Part shown: piece by piece, positions 11,697 through 22,364 of the stretch
Layout: every line of letters starts with the position of its first letter
Numbering within the stretch: position 1 is the stretch's first letter
Source: Membranipora membranacea
Taxonomy: Eukaryota > Bryozoa > Gymnolaemata > Cheilostomatida > Membraniporidae
Assembly: GCA_914767715.1 (NCBI GenBank)
Contig: OU612068.1
Span: 20,090,001-20,150,000, forward strand
DNA length: 60,000 nucleotides
Reading direction: 5' to 3'
The notes under the pieces: generated by a model
The model's input: the letters and a program-made list of their open reading frames with translations, nothing else
Told to the model about the DNA's origin: nothing
Databases searched by the model: none
Made by a program: the position numbers and the translations under genes

Positions 11697-14446
11697 TCAA
11701 GCTGTGAATATGTTTCTCAGTGAAAGTTTTTGAGTTAGCGTTGATCTGAATTTTGGAACTTGGTCAGGTACTACTTTCTGTAGCCTATAGTGAGTCTTCA
11801 GGAATATCTCATAAATATCTCCATTATTGGCAGAATCTTTCAACTCCTGTGCAAACATCGGTATCATCTGATTCTGGAATGCCGTTCCGCCATTTACTGA
11901 AGCCACCATCGTTATGAAGTCTCTCCACTGCAGACTATAGTCTAGTTGAGATCGAGGCTCTGACTGGGAGTTTTCAGGAGTTTGTTGGGTTGGTGTCGCC
12001 TGAGCGGCACTTCCCGTTCTACGTTGGGGTCTCGGTGGAGCGGGATCCCTTCTAGTGTGCTCAGCTGTAACATAAATATAAAGTGCCAGGTCAAAACATT
12101 TGGGAACGAAAATAAAATGACATGTATACTGCAGTACCACAAGTAAATTAAATTCAAACATCTTCTGAGACATAAGCAATGAGTGGTAGAGGTGCTATTA
12201 GCTAACCAAGAAGAGTTAAGCGCCTCAGATGAATTCCTGCCTCAATAAAGAGGGGTTATGATATCACAAAGGCAGTCAGGAATAAGAATACCTCAGTTAC
12301 AGAGTCACAGCCTTACTCACATTGCTGTGAGAGCCCGGGAATCATTCTGGCTCCACCTGCTAGGGTCGTTGAGCAAGGCCTTAACCTTTAATTGCTTCTG
12401 GGGTTAAAATCTATATAAATGGTCTCAGTGTGCATTGTGTATACCTTATAATTCTGTATCAAATTATTATACTATGTTGTCATTGTACCACCAACACATA
12501 CAGCTAATATAAAACATGGTCTCGTCTAGATGGGTCTCATTGAATTTTTCTCTTTTATCAGTTGAAAATATACAAAAAAAACTTACCTATTATCCTTGAC
12601 GGGATATTTGAATCCGTACTCTGACAAGCCTGCAACAGGAGAACCTAAAAGTAAAAGAATTCAGTGTCGCTAATTCAAAAGAAAAAACTTGATTTTGCCT
12701 CAATATCCAAGAGGCAGAATGTTATGCCACCATGAAATCTATTTAACGTCCTGGTTTTCAATGCAATACGTTGATCAATGAAATATATACATAGATTAGG
12801 GGAGAATATCTGACCATGGTTATTTAGGTATGGTTATTTAGGAATGATCTTCTACCGTTGGATTTGTCAAAAATTTCAGTGATGCGTCAACTGACCACTT
12901 TTGAAACTTTAAAGGCAGCTTATCTGAGTTTTAGATGATTGCTACTGGGACGTGACTTGAACACTGTCACCTTAGAAGCCAGATACAACTATTGACACTA
13001 AGTTATATAACGATGGAACTTGCGTAATTTACCACTGATCCATGAATTGATATCAGTGACTGGAAGTATGGTAGTACTATGGTGTTAATTCACATCACTA
13101 AGGCTGATGTTGCTCAATATACTTATCATTTCCAAATATGAATTACTACATAACTAGTTGTCTGCACATGACCAATAGAGGATAAGCTTCTCGGCCTATT
13201 GGCTAAGATCAATGTGTCACTGCCGATGGCCGATTAGTGCCAGTTCAGTTTTGGCAGCTTGCTGCACACTTATGATTAAGAGGTCCTCTATGGCCTCACC
13301 TCTAGGATGCATTCTAGTTTTCTAGAATGTATCACATTCTCAGTATGAGGATTAGGGCGCCTTGCGTCCCTCTTTAGGGGCAGCCCAATCTTCTGTTTCT
13401 TAGCAAACAGCAATAGAGGATAACTTCCCAAAAGTAAGATTAACGGTATTTGCCATGATCGTCACAAACTAGCTTGACTTATTAAGAGGTTTTTCTAAAC
13501 TTTACCTTCGGTTTGCCATCAGGAAGAGCACTTTGCATCGCCAGAAGAATGTCTTGTATCTGGACCTCATGACCATCAGCTGACCATACCCGACCTTGTA
13601 TACCGTGTGCCATGATTATTATTACGATCAGTGCAGATATATCTTCATTAGTCCTGCCTGCTTCACTGATGGTTTCTATCATCTTATCCTTGCTAGGATT
13701 CAGAACTTTTTTCACCAACACATTGAATGAGGGAAGCGCTAAATCCAGTTGAGCTATTTCTTTATGTGCCTCCTCTCGATCAGATGTTATTGGCATCATG
13801 AGAACAACTGGTGGAGTTTGTAGGTAGTAGAATCCCTGCTGTGAATCAGACCGCTCCAAAAGTCTCTTTATTCTGTAAGAGCATGCCTCTTCTAAGGGTG
13901 TTCTTCCTGCGTGGTTTCGAGATGAAAGAAGTTGACTGCGCTGGCCAATGGCAATCACTTGGAGAATCTTTTGAATCAAGTCAAACACTGCCCTCTCTGC
14001 TAATAGATGCAGTAATGTGTTCCCCAGTGGGTATTCATTTTCCAGTATACTTTTCACCTCTGAAAAACATGTAAAATACAACATAGATATCAACTTTAGA
14101 CAAATGCCACAAATCATTGTTAGTTTGATGATGTCAAGTTTTGATTATCACGATTTGCTGCTTTCATTGTCAAATTTGAAACAATAAGTAAATTCTGAGT
14201 TCAAACCTTCACTGGTTGTGTTTGGCTGGGAAATATAGTCATAAATTTTCTTCGTGATCTTCTCGAGTTGGTCCTCAATATGCTGTGCAATTTCCCCTAC
14301 GGCTTTCCATCCTAGAACCCGTGATTTGTAGAAGCATTCCAAAAATGATAGGTTGGTGAGATATCTACCCACATCCTCTACTGTGTGTTCCGTGTCCAGG
14401 CTCAAGATCTCAGAAACATGTGACGCAATAGCCACTCCCAAAATCT
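11697..14446 (-). CDS. Ankyrin-caspase fusion, intact C-terminal half
   Basis: Exons on the minus strand: 14446-14207, 14059-13506, 12644-12587, 12064-11697; all joins keep frame. The 14059-13506 exon alone encodes ankyrin-like units (NTLLHLLAER, then NHAGRTPLEEA) followed by a caspase large-subunit fold with the catalytic-His motif MAHG. The 58-nt exon carries the catalytic Cys in QACQS. The last exon gives a Pro/Thr/Arg/Gln-rich linker and a small-subunit-like domain with GGTAF...FAQEL and a final TQKLSLR strand. Known caspases use QACRG or QACQG and an S-R-W segment in the small subunit; here the Arg after the Cys is Gln and the Trp segment reads VNGGTAF, so specificity may differ. Caspases normally carry CARD or DED prodomains, so an ankyrin prodomain is unusual. 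Upstream ankyrin sequence is damaged (see 14757-16621), so the true start is unknown. Confidence 0.8.
13173..13423 (+). mobile_element. U2-snRNA-headed SINE with perfect 13-bp target-site duplication
   Basis: The body, 13186-13410, is 225 bp. It begins GCTTCTCGGCCTATTGGCTA, the 5' end of U2 snRNA with one change, and continues through AGATCAA before leaving U2 homology. It ends at AGCAAACAG. The flanks repeat CAATAGAGGATAA exactly at 13173-13185 and 13411-13423. It lies in the intron before the caspase Cys exon, opposite in orientation to the gene. Three other copies occur at 31870-32095, 23722-23948 and 16860-16913. Transcription and mobilisation are inferred only from the copy structure. 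Confidence 0.9.
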
Positions 14447-14484
14447 CTAAGCTTTATGTTTTACCATGGAGTTGGTTGGTTGAT

Positions 14485-14755
14485 TGGTTTGCGCTACCCA
14501 ATGCTCAGTTGGTTAGAGCGCCGGACTTCAACACGCAAGTGTTGAAGGTCGTTGGTTCGAATTCCACTGCAGTCCATCTTCTACTGGGGATTGGTTGGTC
14601 CCCCAGGTGTGCTCCGACCTGCCTGCAAACAGAGAGCAAATTGGCGCAGATATTGCAGCCTCGGCAATAAGGCAATAATATTTCGCCGCCCATGCCTCGG
14701 GATGGGCGAGTGATAAGACATCGGATTTAATCAACCTTTTTAATTAATTTTAATC
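14485..14755 (+). mobile_element. tRNA-derived SINE, near full length
   Basis: A tRNA-like head has an A-box-like TGCTCAGTTGG at about 14502 and B-box GGTTCGAATTC at about 14554. A unique body follows (with GGTGTGCTCCGACCTGCCTG) and an AT-rich 3' end ATTTTAATC. Two copies lacking the tRNA head lie in reverse orientation at 21829-21996 and 22775-22943. It sits between the ankyrin exon at 14757-15231 and the exon starting at 14446. Confidence 0.85.
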
Positions 14756-14756
14756 A

Positions 14757-16621
14757 ATGCTTCCACCATGTAATCAAAAGCTTTGTGGTTGTTGTTGGCG
14801 AGTGCTGTGTGTAGTGGAGTAGCTCCAAGTTCGTTTTTGATACTCAAAATCTCTTCAAAATTATGATTTTGAACTATTTTGAGTACATCCCTGGTATTGT
14901 TGGCGTACCCAACATGTTTTACCAATAAATTAACTGTCGTGTCCCCAAATGAGTTTACTTCCATCATGACGCTCTGGAGGTCTTGAGCAGGAATTGCCTT
15001 AAGCACAGCAGGAAGCTTGAAAGGGCTGTACTTCGCTATGGTGTGTATTGGTGTGTTTCCAGTTCCATGCTTTGTATTTACTAACTCGTTCATCTTTTCA
15101 TTGCACATTTCCAGAATTTTAGGAAAAAATGTTGAATAGTTTTGAGCTATAGTGTGAATTGGCGAATCTCCACAGTGATCCTTCCCAATAAGTAACTGAT
15201 GGAACAGCTTCGAACACTTGATAGCAATTTAGAATTTGACTACAGATACATGTATTCTGTGCCTAGACTCTTCTAAACCATCAAACTGAAATGAATCCAA
15301 CAGCACATGGAGAATATTTTTATCCTCTCTGTTGACAAGTAAAACGATTCGAAACGAATCATCTGTCTGGGTGGTCTTTTCATGGAGCACATTCAAAAGC
15401 TTGATGACAGTGCCAGGTGTGTTGGGACTCTTGCGCAGAAGATACTTGTGCAGAATTGTGTTACCTTGATCATTCTGAATCTTCAAAATGTCAAACATAA
15501 CTTCAACACTAAGGAAGTCGATAAGTGTGACCCAGATGTTATAGAAAATGTTACCGGGCTTATGCAAGGGGGTATCTCCTTTTTTATTCTGTTCAAAAAG
15601 TGGTCTACTTTTGTCTTTTTTGAGGTAGCATACCTAACAGATATAGCAAGGCACCTGCTTGCCATAGGTGGACTGGGGTATTACCGTCAGAGTCCTTAGT
15701 TGTCAGTAGATCATACCTCTCACTTTCATTAACACTGTTCAGTGCATGGAATAAGCCAGTTTCTTCCTAAGGCATACAAGCACTGTGTTCATAAAATTTA
15801 TTCCCATGAAGAGAAACGTTCCTTGTCAGTCCATGAATCAATGTTGTCTTCTTACGAATCATATAGTTACTTGCTAATGGCACAACAGCTTCATGGTCTG
15901 GCAAACGAATTTTCTTGTCATGCCCAAATTCGTAGTCCTCATGATGAAAAGGTATTTGGAGAAGATAAGGTCTTAATTTCTCTGGTAAGCAGCGTATCAT
16001 GACCTCCAAGTGCTGGGTGTAAAGCATTAGTTTTTGAGCTAGACATTCTCCAAAATGATTGTGTTCCTGAAGGAGTGCAATGCGGTCCATTGGATCATCG
16101 ATAGACTCCAGAACATATAGTAGAATTTTAGAGTGTTCAGGTATACAACTGCTTACAAATCCTAAAAACGCACTACCATCATGAAAGTCGCATGATACAT
16201 CTAACAGCGACCGCCAATCTTCTTCAGGCAAACACTTATGTACTTCTTTAACAATCAAATCTTGATCACAGGTCACTAGATCATAAAAAGATATTGTTGA
16301 GGTGAAGAACTATCTGGGTGAGCTCGATGATCCAATAACCTGAGTCTGTCTGCGGCTTCTATGCGATTAATTAACATTGCATTGATGCAGGTAATGTATA
16401 GGAGTAATCTGCTGTTTCCATACTGAAGTGAGGAAAGTAAACAGTCCCAGACTATTAAGGTTTTTCACTATAGTCTCTATCTTTGGTCTATCTTTGTTCA
16501 CCAAAGCATCACGGAAACTCCGATTCAAGTCACTGTCCTCCATTACGCTATATGGCCGCTCACATAATAAGTGTGTCAATCTGTAACAAAAATTACAATT
16601 TTGGAATACATGGCTTGACAA
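14757..16621 (-). pseudogene. Ankyrin-repeat portion of the caspase locus, disrupted
   Basis: The minus strand carries a run of ankyrin-like units (GDTPLHK, DSDGNTPVHL, GNTILHKYL, CGDSPIHTIA, GNTPIHTIA, GATPLHTALA). They are broken in several places. In-frame TAG lies near 15767, between CMP and EETGLFHALN. In-frame TAA lies at 15229-15231, between VSVVKF and IAIKCSKLF. The frame shifts near 15635, between GALLYL and YLKKDKSRPLFEQ. It shifts again near 16375 and near 16285, the latter at a T5 run where one more T would restore frame. An upstream Met within MEDSDLNRSFRD at about 16566 is a candidate start, behind a good acceptor. None of the breaks is cleanly removed by an intron of normal size. 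Either this half is decaying or the assembly has indel errors. Exon limits here are approximate. Confidence 0.6.
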
Positions 16622-18474
16622 TTAAGGCCATTAAACAGACAAGGAGGGTTGCATTTAAATCACTGGGAGATAACCACCAAATAGTGACTAGTTTTCAGAC
16701 ATGTGCATCCTGGCCTGGCCTTTATTATGTCATGGATTGAGTGTTGTCATGAGGGATTATGAGGTAATGATGAGGGCTCGTGATTGGAGGCTGAGACCGA
16801 CAAGGCTGAAACAATTGAGCTTCAATGACCCTCTGTGTAAATAACTTATATATATTTTTGCATTAATCGCCCATTGGCAGTGACACTTTAATCTTAGCCA
16901 ATCGGCAAGAAGCAATCTGGCCACACAGTGTGTGTATATGGCTTTGCCTTAAAGAGGTAGGAATCGAAGGGGGTGCACGGGGATTAATCATGTGAAGTGA
17001 CAGGCAAGACCATTGGCTGATCAATGTAATTAGAGGCGGAGAATGGCCTTGGTCTCCGCCTCTAGCAGCCAGTCCACGTTGCGTTCTCAAGTGGTCAAGT
17101 GTGTTATATAAGAAATTGTGATTCCCAGACACCCATAAATAAAGTTGAATAGAAGCTATGATGTAGCTATTGTTGTGTTGGCTCATCACACTTGGGATTA
17201 TAGGGTTTAATTACAACGGTCAATTTCAATCTTGACAACGGTATCTAGGCAACCTCTAAAACCATAAATCATAACGTCAAAATTGACCAATAAGAGCTCA
17301 TTTATTTTGAAGCGGATGATTTGAAATCATCGGAACTGTGCAATTTCGTATGACATCAGTCATATTTTCACCACTTTCCAATGCCATTATTGGAATGAAA
17401 ATTTATTGGGCATGTGTATCACACAATTCCGCATCAGCTTGTCTGATTCCCATTAAAAATAATTCACTCTCAGTTATTTAAAGTCAAAAATGCTCAGTTG
17501 TAGTTATCTCCTCCTTACTTTTCCAAAAGCTATCTCCTTCCTACAGTTTTTAATTCAGAATAACCACATTTGGTCACCTGGATCGTTAGTCAATCAGCTA
17601 ACTATTCATTTATCTTTTTCTGCAAAAAACTCCAAATCTGACAAAAAATCTCCAAGTTCGTGTTTTTCTGTTTGGGCAGAACTACACTTCGACATGGTAA
17701 CTCTCAGAGATCTGGTTTTTTTTGGAGCATCAGTTCATCACATTATCTAAATGAGCTTTTGAGGGCATGTTTGAAATATTTTTTTAACATATTTAAAATT
17801 GCGATTTACTTTTTCATTACGGTGTTTATTTCATCCATCAGTGCAGTGGCAATGGTGCGCAAGGCAGTGCAAAGAGCCTATGTATTTGTAGTTTCTATGC
17901 CATTGTGTATAGTTTCAAACAAATTCTAATTGCCTTTTATCAAAGGAGTGGAGCAATTTACAAATGACAATGGAGATGCTATACTGAACTTAAACAAAAG
18001 AATATTTCTGTTGGTTGATATAAGTTTTCAGTATAGATCGTGGTGACCCATCAGTCACCCATCAAATTCTATCAGGATGACTATAGACCTCAAAATAATT
18101 AATATTATTAATATTCCGAAACATGGTTTGGATTTGGCTTTTTCAGTGGATAATGTTCAATGATAGCATTTTCAAACTACACCCAAATGTTTGAGCTTAA
18201 ATTTTACTCGAATGTCATCCCAATATTTTTATTATTGAAAAACACTAATGTAACTATGCTGGATGCGTATAGGATTATGATAACTGTGTGTCTGGAGGGC
18301 TCACCCTTAATAACACACATGATATTCTATGTGAAATATTCTGCTGCATTTTCAGTGAGCTGGTTTCTGCATGTTCGACCTTGGTGTATCTATCACCATT
18401 AAGGAATTGCAGTCCTGAAATAACCATTGACAGCATTCATGTTACGGTTGAATTTGTACATTTGTTTAAAAATC
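16622..18474. other. AT-rich intergenic stretch
   Basis: No recognisable gene. Apart from the SINE head at 16860-16913, only short spurious ORFs in AT-rich sequence are present. Confidence 0.5.
16860..16913 (-). mobile_element. Fragment of U2-headed SINE (5' head only)
   Basis: On the minus strand it reads GCTTCTTGCCGATTGGCTAA, then the SINE-specific GTGTCACTGCCAATGG segment, and stops after 54 bp. It matches the first quarter of the copies at 13186 and 31870 with several substitutions. It is a 3'-truncated or eroded relic. Confidence 0.75.
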
Positions 18475-18887
18475 GTGCCCTGGGACTGCATCTATACTGC
18501 AACAAGTTATAATGTTGTTACTTTTGAGGATTCGGTTAGCCAAACAGGTGGGCTGCCTCAATAAACAACAAATCTGAGATGGCCTCCAAACAAAATTGGA
18601 AGCAATTCTTCACGCAGCCAGCGCATTGAAACGATCCAAGTACAATTGAGACCTCTGCTAGATGAAGATATCAGTTAGAGCAATTACAGACATTGTTTTC
18701 TCAGAGTAAATTTTCTAATCCCTCAAGAAAATCTTATTTGTAAACAACCAGTGTATTGCCGTCTCTGTGTTTCATTACAGGGAAAGAATTTGTTACTGTT
18801 GTACCTTGTTTATCTTTTCCAAAGGATTTAAAGGCAATGTAATTTTAGAATATGAAAACCTGAGGACTACCTTTGTGTCTCGAGACT
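18475..18887 (+). repeat. ~410-bp repeat, copy 1 (copy 2 at 22365-22774)
   Basis: Both copies start with GTGCCCTGGGACTGCATCTA and end at TTTGTGTCTC(G/A)AGACT, with near-identical sequence between them. Copy 1 runs straight into the reverse-transcriptase sequence and copy 2 into a SINE tail. It has no terminal inverted repeats and no clear coding capacity. Confidence 0.8.
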
Positions 18888-18898
18888 TGTTGCTTCTT

Positions 18899-21025
18899 AT
18901 GATATCACTGCTAAATGTAGAAGGCAAGATATTCTTCAGCGTTCTGGCAAAACGCCTCACAGATTATCTTATGAACAATGGATTCATTGATCCATCAGTT
19001 CAGAAGGCAGGCATCCCAGGATTCCCTGGATGTCTTGAGCATGTGAGCATGATTTGGTCAGCAATAAAGTCTGCTAAACAAGCAAAATCGAACCTTGAGG
19101 TAATCTGGTTGGATTTGGCGAATGCCTATGGTTCTGTACCGCACAGCATAATTGACCTCGCACTATCACACTTCTGGGTGCCCGACAGGCTAAGGGTTAT
19201 GGTTGAGCGCTACTATAAAAAGTTCAAAATGCGATTCACTACTAAGAACTTTACCACGAGCTGGCAAGAGCTGGCAGTAGGCATCCCTATGGGATGTGCT
19301 ATATCACCTTTGCTATTCGTTATGGTGATGGAGATAGTTATACGGAATTCGCAAGGCAGTGTGAATGGGATCCAGGTTGCGAATAACCAGATACTACCGC
19401 CGATGAGGGCCTTTATGGACGATATTACAATAATATCACCAGATAAGGCCCAGGTTGTAGCTTCAATCGATAGACTGCATGAGTTGATAGAGAGATGTGC
19501 GATGCGATTCAAACCTAGCAAGAGCCGGTCCCTGTCTTTGTGTAAAGGCAAACCTGTACCAAATACCTACTTCATAGGAACAGAGCGTATTCCCACGCTT
19601 GCAGAGCAGCCTGTGAAGAGCTTAGGAAGATGGTATAGTTTACCGATCACAGACAGGTTTCGCGGAAACGAGGTGAAAAAGCAACTCATTACAGGGCTGG
19701 ACGCGATTGAAAAATGTGGTCTGTCTGGCAAATACAAAGCCTGGATTCTCAACTTTGCACTCATGCCTCGAATTCTGTGGCCTCTGACAGTTTATGATAT
19801 TCCGCTAACACCAGTTGAGAGAATGGAGCAAATGATTAACAAGCACATGCGTAAGTGGCTTGGAGTTCCAAGGAGCTTCAACACTAATGCACTGTATGCC
19901 AGTTCGTTTACTCTTTCACTACCTATGAAATCGCTTGTGGAAGAGTACAAAACATCAAAGGCGAGACTGGATATGATGTTGAACGAGTCACCAGACCAGG
20001 TGATAAGGGAATGTGCTCCAACACTTGACACTGGTAAAAAATGGTCTGTCACAGAGACTGTCAGAGATGCCAAATCTCGACTGGAGATAAGTGAGATTGT
20101 GGGTGCTGTGACAACTGCACGTCATGGCATCGGCTGGGAAGCAAACCGGTGGTTCTCAAAGGAAAGCCCAAAGGTTAGACGGGAGATGGTAGTTGATGAG
20201 GTGCGCAAGATGGAAGAGGAGCGCCGCCAGACACAAGCTGTAGGCCAAGCCCAACAAGGCAGGTGGACTTGTTGGGAGTCTGTTGAGCAGCGTCAGCTCA
20301 AATGGACAGAATTGTGGTCGATGGAGCCACAAAGGATCAGCTTTCTGGTTGGTGCAGCTTATGATCAACTACCGACCCCGGCAAACCTGGAACGCTGGAA
20401 TTTGACCGAGAACTCGAAATGCGCCGAGTGCTCGGCTAAGGGCACACTTCGACATATACTGTCGAATTGCCAACAGAGCCTGGGAAGATACACGTATAGG
20501 CATAATCAAGTCCTGAAAGTGTTGTGTAAATATGTCACGGAGAAGTGTGAATATGCTAATGCTGGTGGTGAAGCGCGTGAAAAGATTTTGCGCAAAAAGG
20601 GATTGATGAACAGCGGAGAATGGCAGGTGAGATGCGACCTCACAGAGCAGCTCAGCATGCCACAGCATATTGTGATCACGAACCAAAGACCAGACTTAAT
20701 TGTTTGGTCTGACAAAGAAAAAGCACTAATACTGATGGAATTGACGGTGCCTTGGGAAGAAAATCTCTCATATGCGCATGAGAGAAAACTGACAAGATAC
20801 GAAGATCTGGTCACACAATGCCAAGACAAAGGTTGGAATTGCGAATTATTCGCAGTGGAAGTTGGCTGCCGTGGATTCATGGCTAGATCAGCTACCAAAT
20901 TTCTGACCAGAGTTGGGCTTTCAGGAAGAGCACTCAAACAAGCCACAAAAAGCATAGTACATGAGGCAGAAAGCGCATCTGCATGGATATGGCAACAGCA
21001 CTGTGTGAAGACAAAAGCTAAGTAA
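18899..21025 (+). CDS. Non-LTR retrotransposon ORF: reverse transcriptase, zinc knuckle, restriction-like endonuclease (5'-truncated)
   Basis: An uninterrupted reading frame of about 707 residues. Homology-type sequence begins abruptly at ISLLNVEGKIF, which in intact elements follows an upstream RP; the fingers subdomain before it is absent. The frame extends upstream to an ATG at 18767, but that part is the unrelated 410-bp repeat. RT motif A is VIWLDLANAYGSVPH, motif B GIPMGCAISPLL, motif C FMDD at 19412-19423 (more often FADD or YADD). A CX2CX7HX4C knuckle, CAECSAKGTLRHILSNC, lies near 20420-20470. A PD-(D/E)XK-type nuclease signature, RPDLIVWSDKEKALILMELT, lies near 20687. Order and content place it with the R2/NeSL/HERO-type group that uses a C-terminal restriction-like endonuclease instead of APE. 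Target-primed insertion is family knowledge. No stop or frameshift is seen, so the copy is young or its protein is still selected. Confidence 0.85.
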   Translation: MISLLNVEGKIFFSVLAKRLTDYLMNNGFIDPSVQKAGIPGFPGCLEHVSMIWSAIKSAKQAKSNLEVIWLDLANAYGSVPHSIIDLALSHFWVPDRLRVMVERYYKKFKMRFTTKNFTTSWQELAVGIPMGCAISPLLFVMVMEIVIRNSQGSVNGIQVANNQILPPMRAFMDDITIISPDKAQVVASIDRLHELIERCAMRFKPSKSRSLSLCKGKPVPNTYFIGTERIPTLAEQPVKSLGRWYSLPITDRFRGNEVKKQLITGLDAIEKCGLSGKYKAWILNFALMPRILWPLTVYDIPLTPVERMEQMINKHMRKWLGVPRSFNTNALYASSFTLSLPMKSLVEEYKTSKARLDMMLNESPDQVIRECAPTLDTGKKWSVTETVRDAKSRLEISEIVGAVTTARHGIGWEANRWFSKESPKVRREMVVDEVRKMEEERRQTQAVGQAQQGRWTCWESVEQRQLKWTELWSMEPQRISFLVGAAYDQLPTPANLERWNLTENSKCAECSAKGTLRHILSNCQQSLGRYTYRHNQVLKVLCKYVTEKCEYANAGGEAREKILRKKGLMNSGEWQVRCDLTEQLSMPQHIVITNQRPDLIVWSDKEKALILMELTVPWEENLSYAHERKLTRYEDLVTQCQDKGWNCELFAVEVGCRGFMARSATKFLTRVGLSGRALKQATKSIVHEAESASAWIWQQHCVKTKAK

Positions 21026-21828
21026 TCCTATTACTTGTAAGCTGGGGTTTAACACACTCACTTTGTTTTGTGGAGTTGGCCAGCATTTAATTCCTTTTGT
21101 TATAATCCTTGTAAGGATTAGAATGAGGGGATTAAGTGATGATAAGCAAATTGCTTGGGGTAGAAGGCTAAGCAAGATTATGCCTTTAATACTCAAATTA
21201 AAGTAGTTTAATCTCTGCAGAGTGAAAATCAAAGTGAGTCTGAGTTAGATCTAAGGTTTTACAAACATAGGATTAAAAGCTTGGCCCTCGCATAAAAGGC
21301 AGGCAGAGCGAGACAGGAAATCACAGTCAGCCCACTGGCTGTAGCGCAAACAAGTCATCTCTCTGACTTGTGTATGAGTTGTACTATGCTCAATGTGGTG
21401 AATTTGAGTAGCGAACGAGTGGCACGAGGGGCGGGTGCCTTGACGATAGCGACCTTGCGCCGATGAGTTGATGGAAAGCAAACCTCCCTGCACTGGTTTG
21501 GCTTAGAGTATAAGCATGAGAGTGATGGGGCGAACATTGTTGCACTGAAACAATGAAGAGTTGGCAGCCTCCCTGGTTGCGCAACAGCGTAAACACACCA
21601 ATTATGTCAAACCACCGAAACTGACAAAATGCACTGAGGGATCGATGAGATTGATTGAGATGCTCAGCAACACACAGGGGTGGCTTCATGCTGCTGGGGC
21701 CGGCCATGAGGAGGTTGTACTAGAGAAGGCCTCGAAACAGCGTTTGACTCATGGTTTCTAGCTGAAGACCTGTGTGTTGTGCAGTGGTACGCGCACCACT
21801 GTATGTTGTATCTAGCATTATTACATCA
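21026..21828 (+). other. Probable 3' UTR and flank of the non-LTR element
   Basis: The sequence directly downstream of the RT stop has no gene of its own. It ends near a short palindrome, GTGGTACGCGCACCAC, before the reversed SINE at 21829. The 3' boundary of the element is not visible because there is no second copy. Confidence 0.4.
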
Positions 21829-21996
21829 GATTAAAATTGAAGGTTGAATTAAATCAGATGTCTTGTCGCAAGCAACATCCTGGAGCATAGGCGGCAAAAT
21901 TTGTTGCTTTAGTGGCCAGGCCGCAATATCTGCGCCAGGTTGCTCTCTGTTTGCAGGCAGGTCGGAGCACACCTGGGTTCCAACCATAGCCCAGTG
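21829..21996 (-). mobile_element. tRNA-type SINE, headless copy
   Basis: The reverse complement matches the body and 3' end of the SINE at 14485-14755, including GGTGTGCTCCGACCTGCCTG, but starts just after the tRNA head. Confidence 0.8.
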
Positions 21997-22364
21997 CTAG
22001 ATAATTTGTAATCCTGCTCAGTCCAAATATATTTTCCAACCAGCATTCCAAGCCCGAAACCCCAGTTCTGATACAAAAAATTTAGCCCATATTGAGTGCC
22101 CTGTTTTTTTATACCAATTTTATTGCATCTAAAATATCATATCATATTATGTTGAATCAATAGGCTGGCTACTCATATATTTACATTTTTGCAATCGACC
22201 ATGACACCTTGTCGACATTCAATTATCCACACTCTCTTTACTCAAGAAAAACATGGTCCATGCTTCTAAAAAGTTATACAATGTTGCGATCACTTCACGA
22301 TCACTTTACTTTTGGTTAGCCGGGTAAACCTTCTTCCGGGAGTTATTGCACAATCAAGTAGAGG

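Noticed and set aside
13186-13410. A genuine U2 snRNA gene
   Set aside because: Only the first ~27 nt match U2. The branch-site recognition and Sm regions that must follow are absent, and the unit has SINE-type target duplications.
14485-14580. A functional tRNA gene at the SINE head
   Set aside because: It is continuous with a repeated SINE body found elsewhere without the head.
15589-15633. A 45-bp intron repairing the ankyrin frame
   Set aside because: Too short compared with other introns here, and the phases do not join. The alternative frame reads on into YLKKDKSRPLF, so a frameshift explains it better.
18767-18898. The first 44 codons of the 752-codon frame as part of the RT protein
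   Set aside because: This stretch is the 410-bp repeat, also found at 22365 without RT. RT homology begins at ISLLNVEGK.
19213-21707. Long minus-strand ORFs over the retrotransposon
   Set aside because: They are antisense shadows of the RT frame or its UTR, with no recognisable domains.
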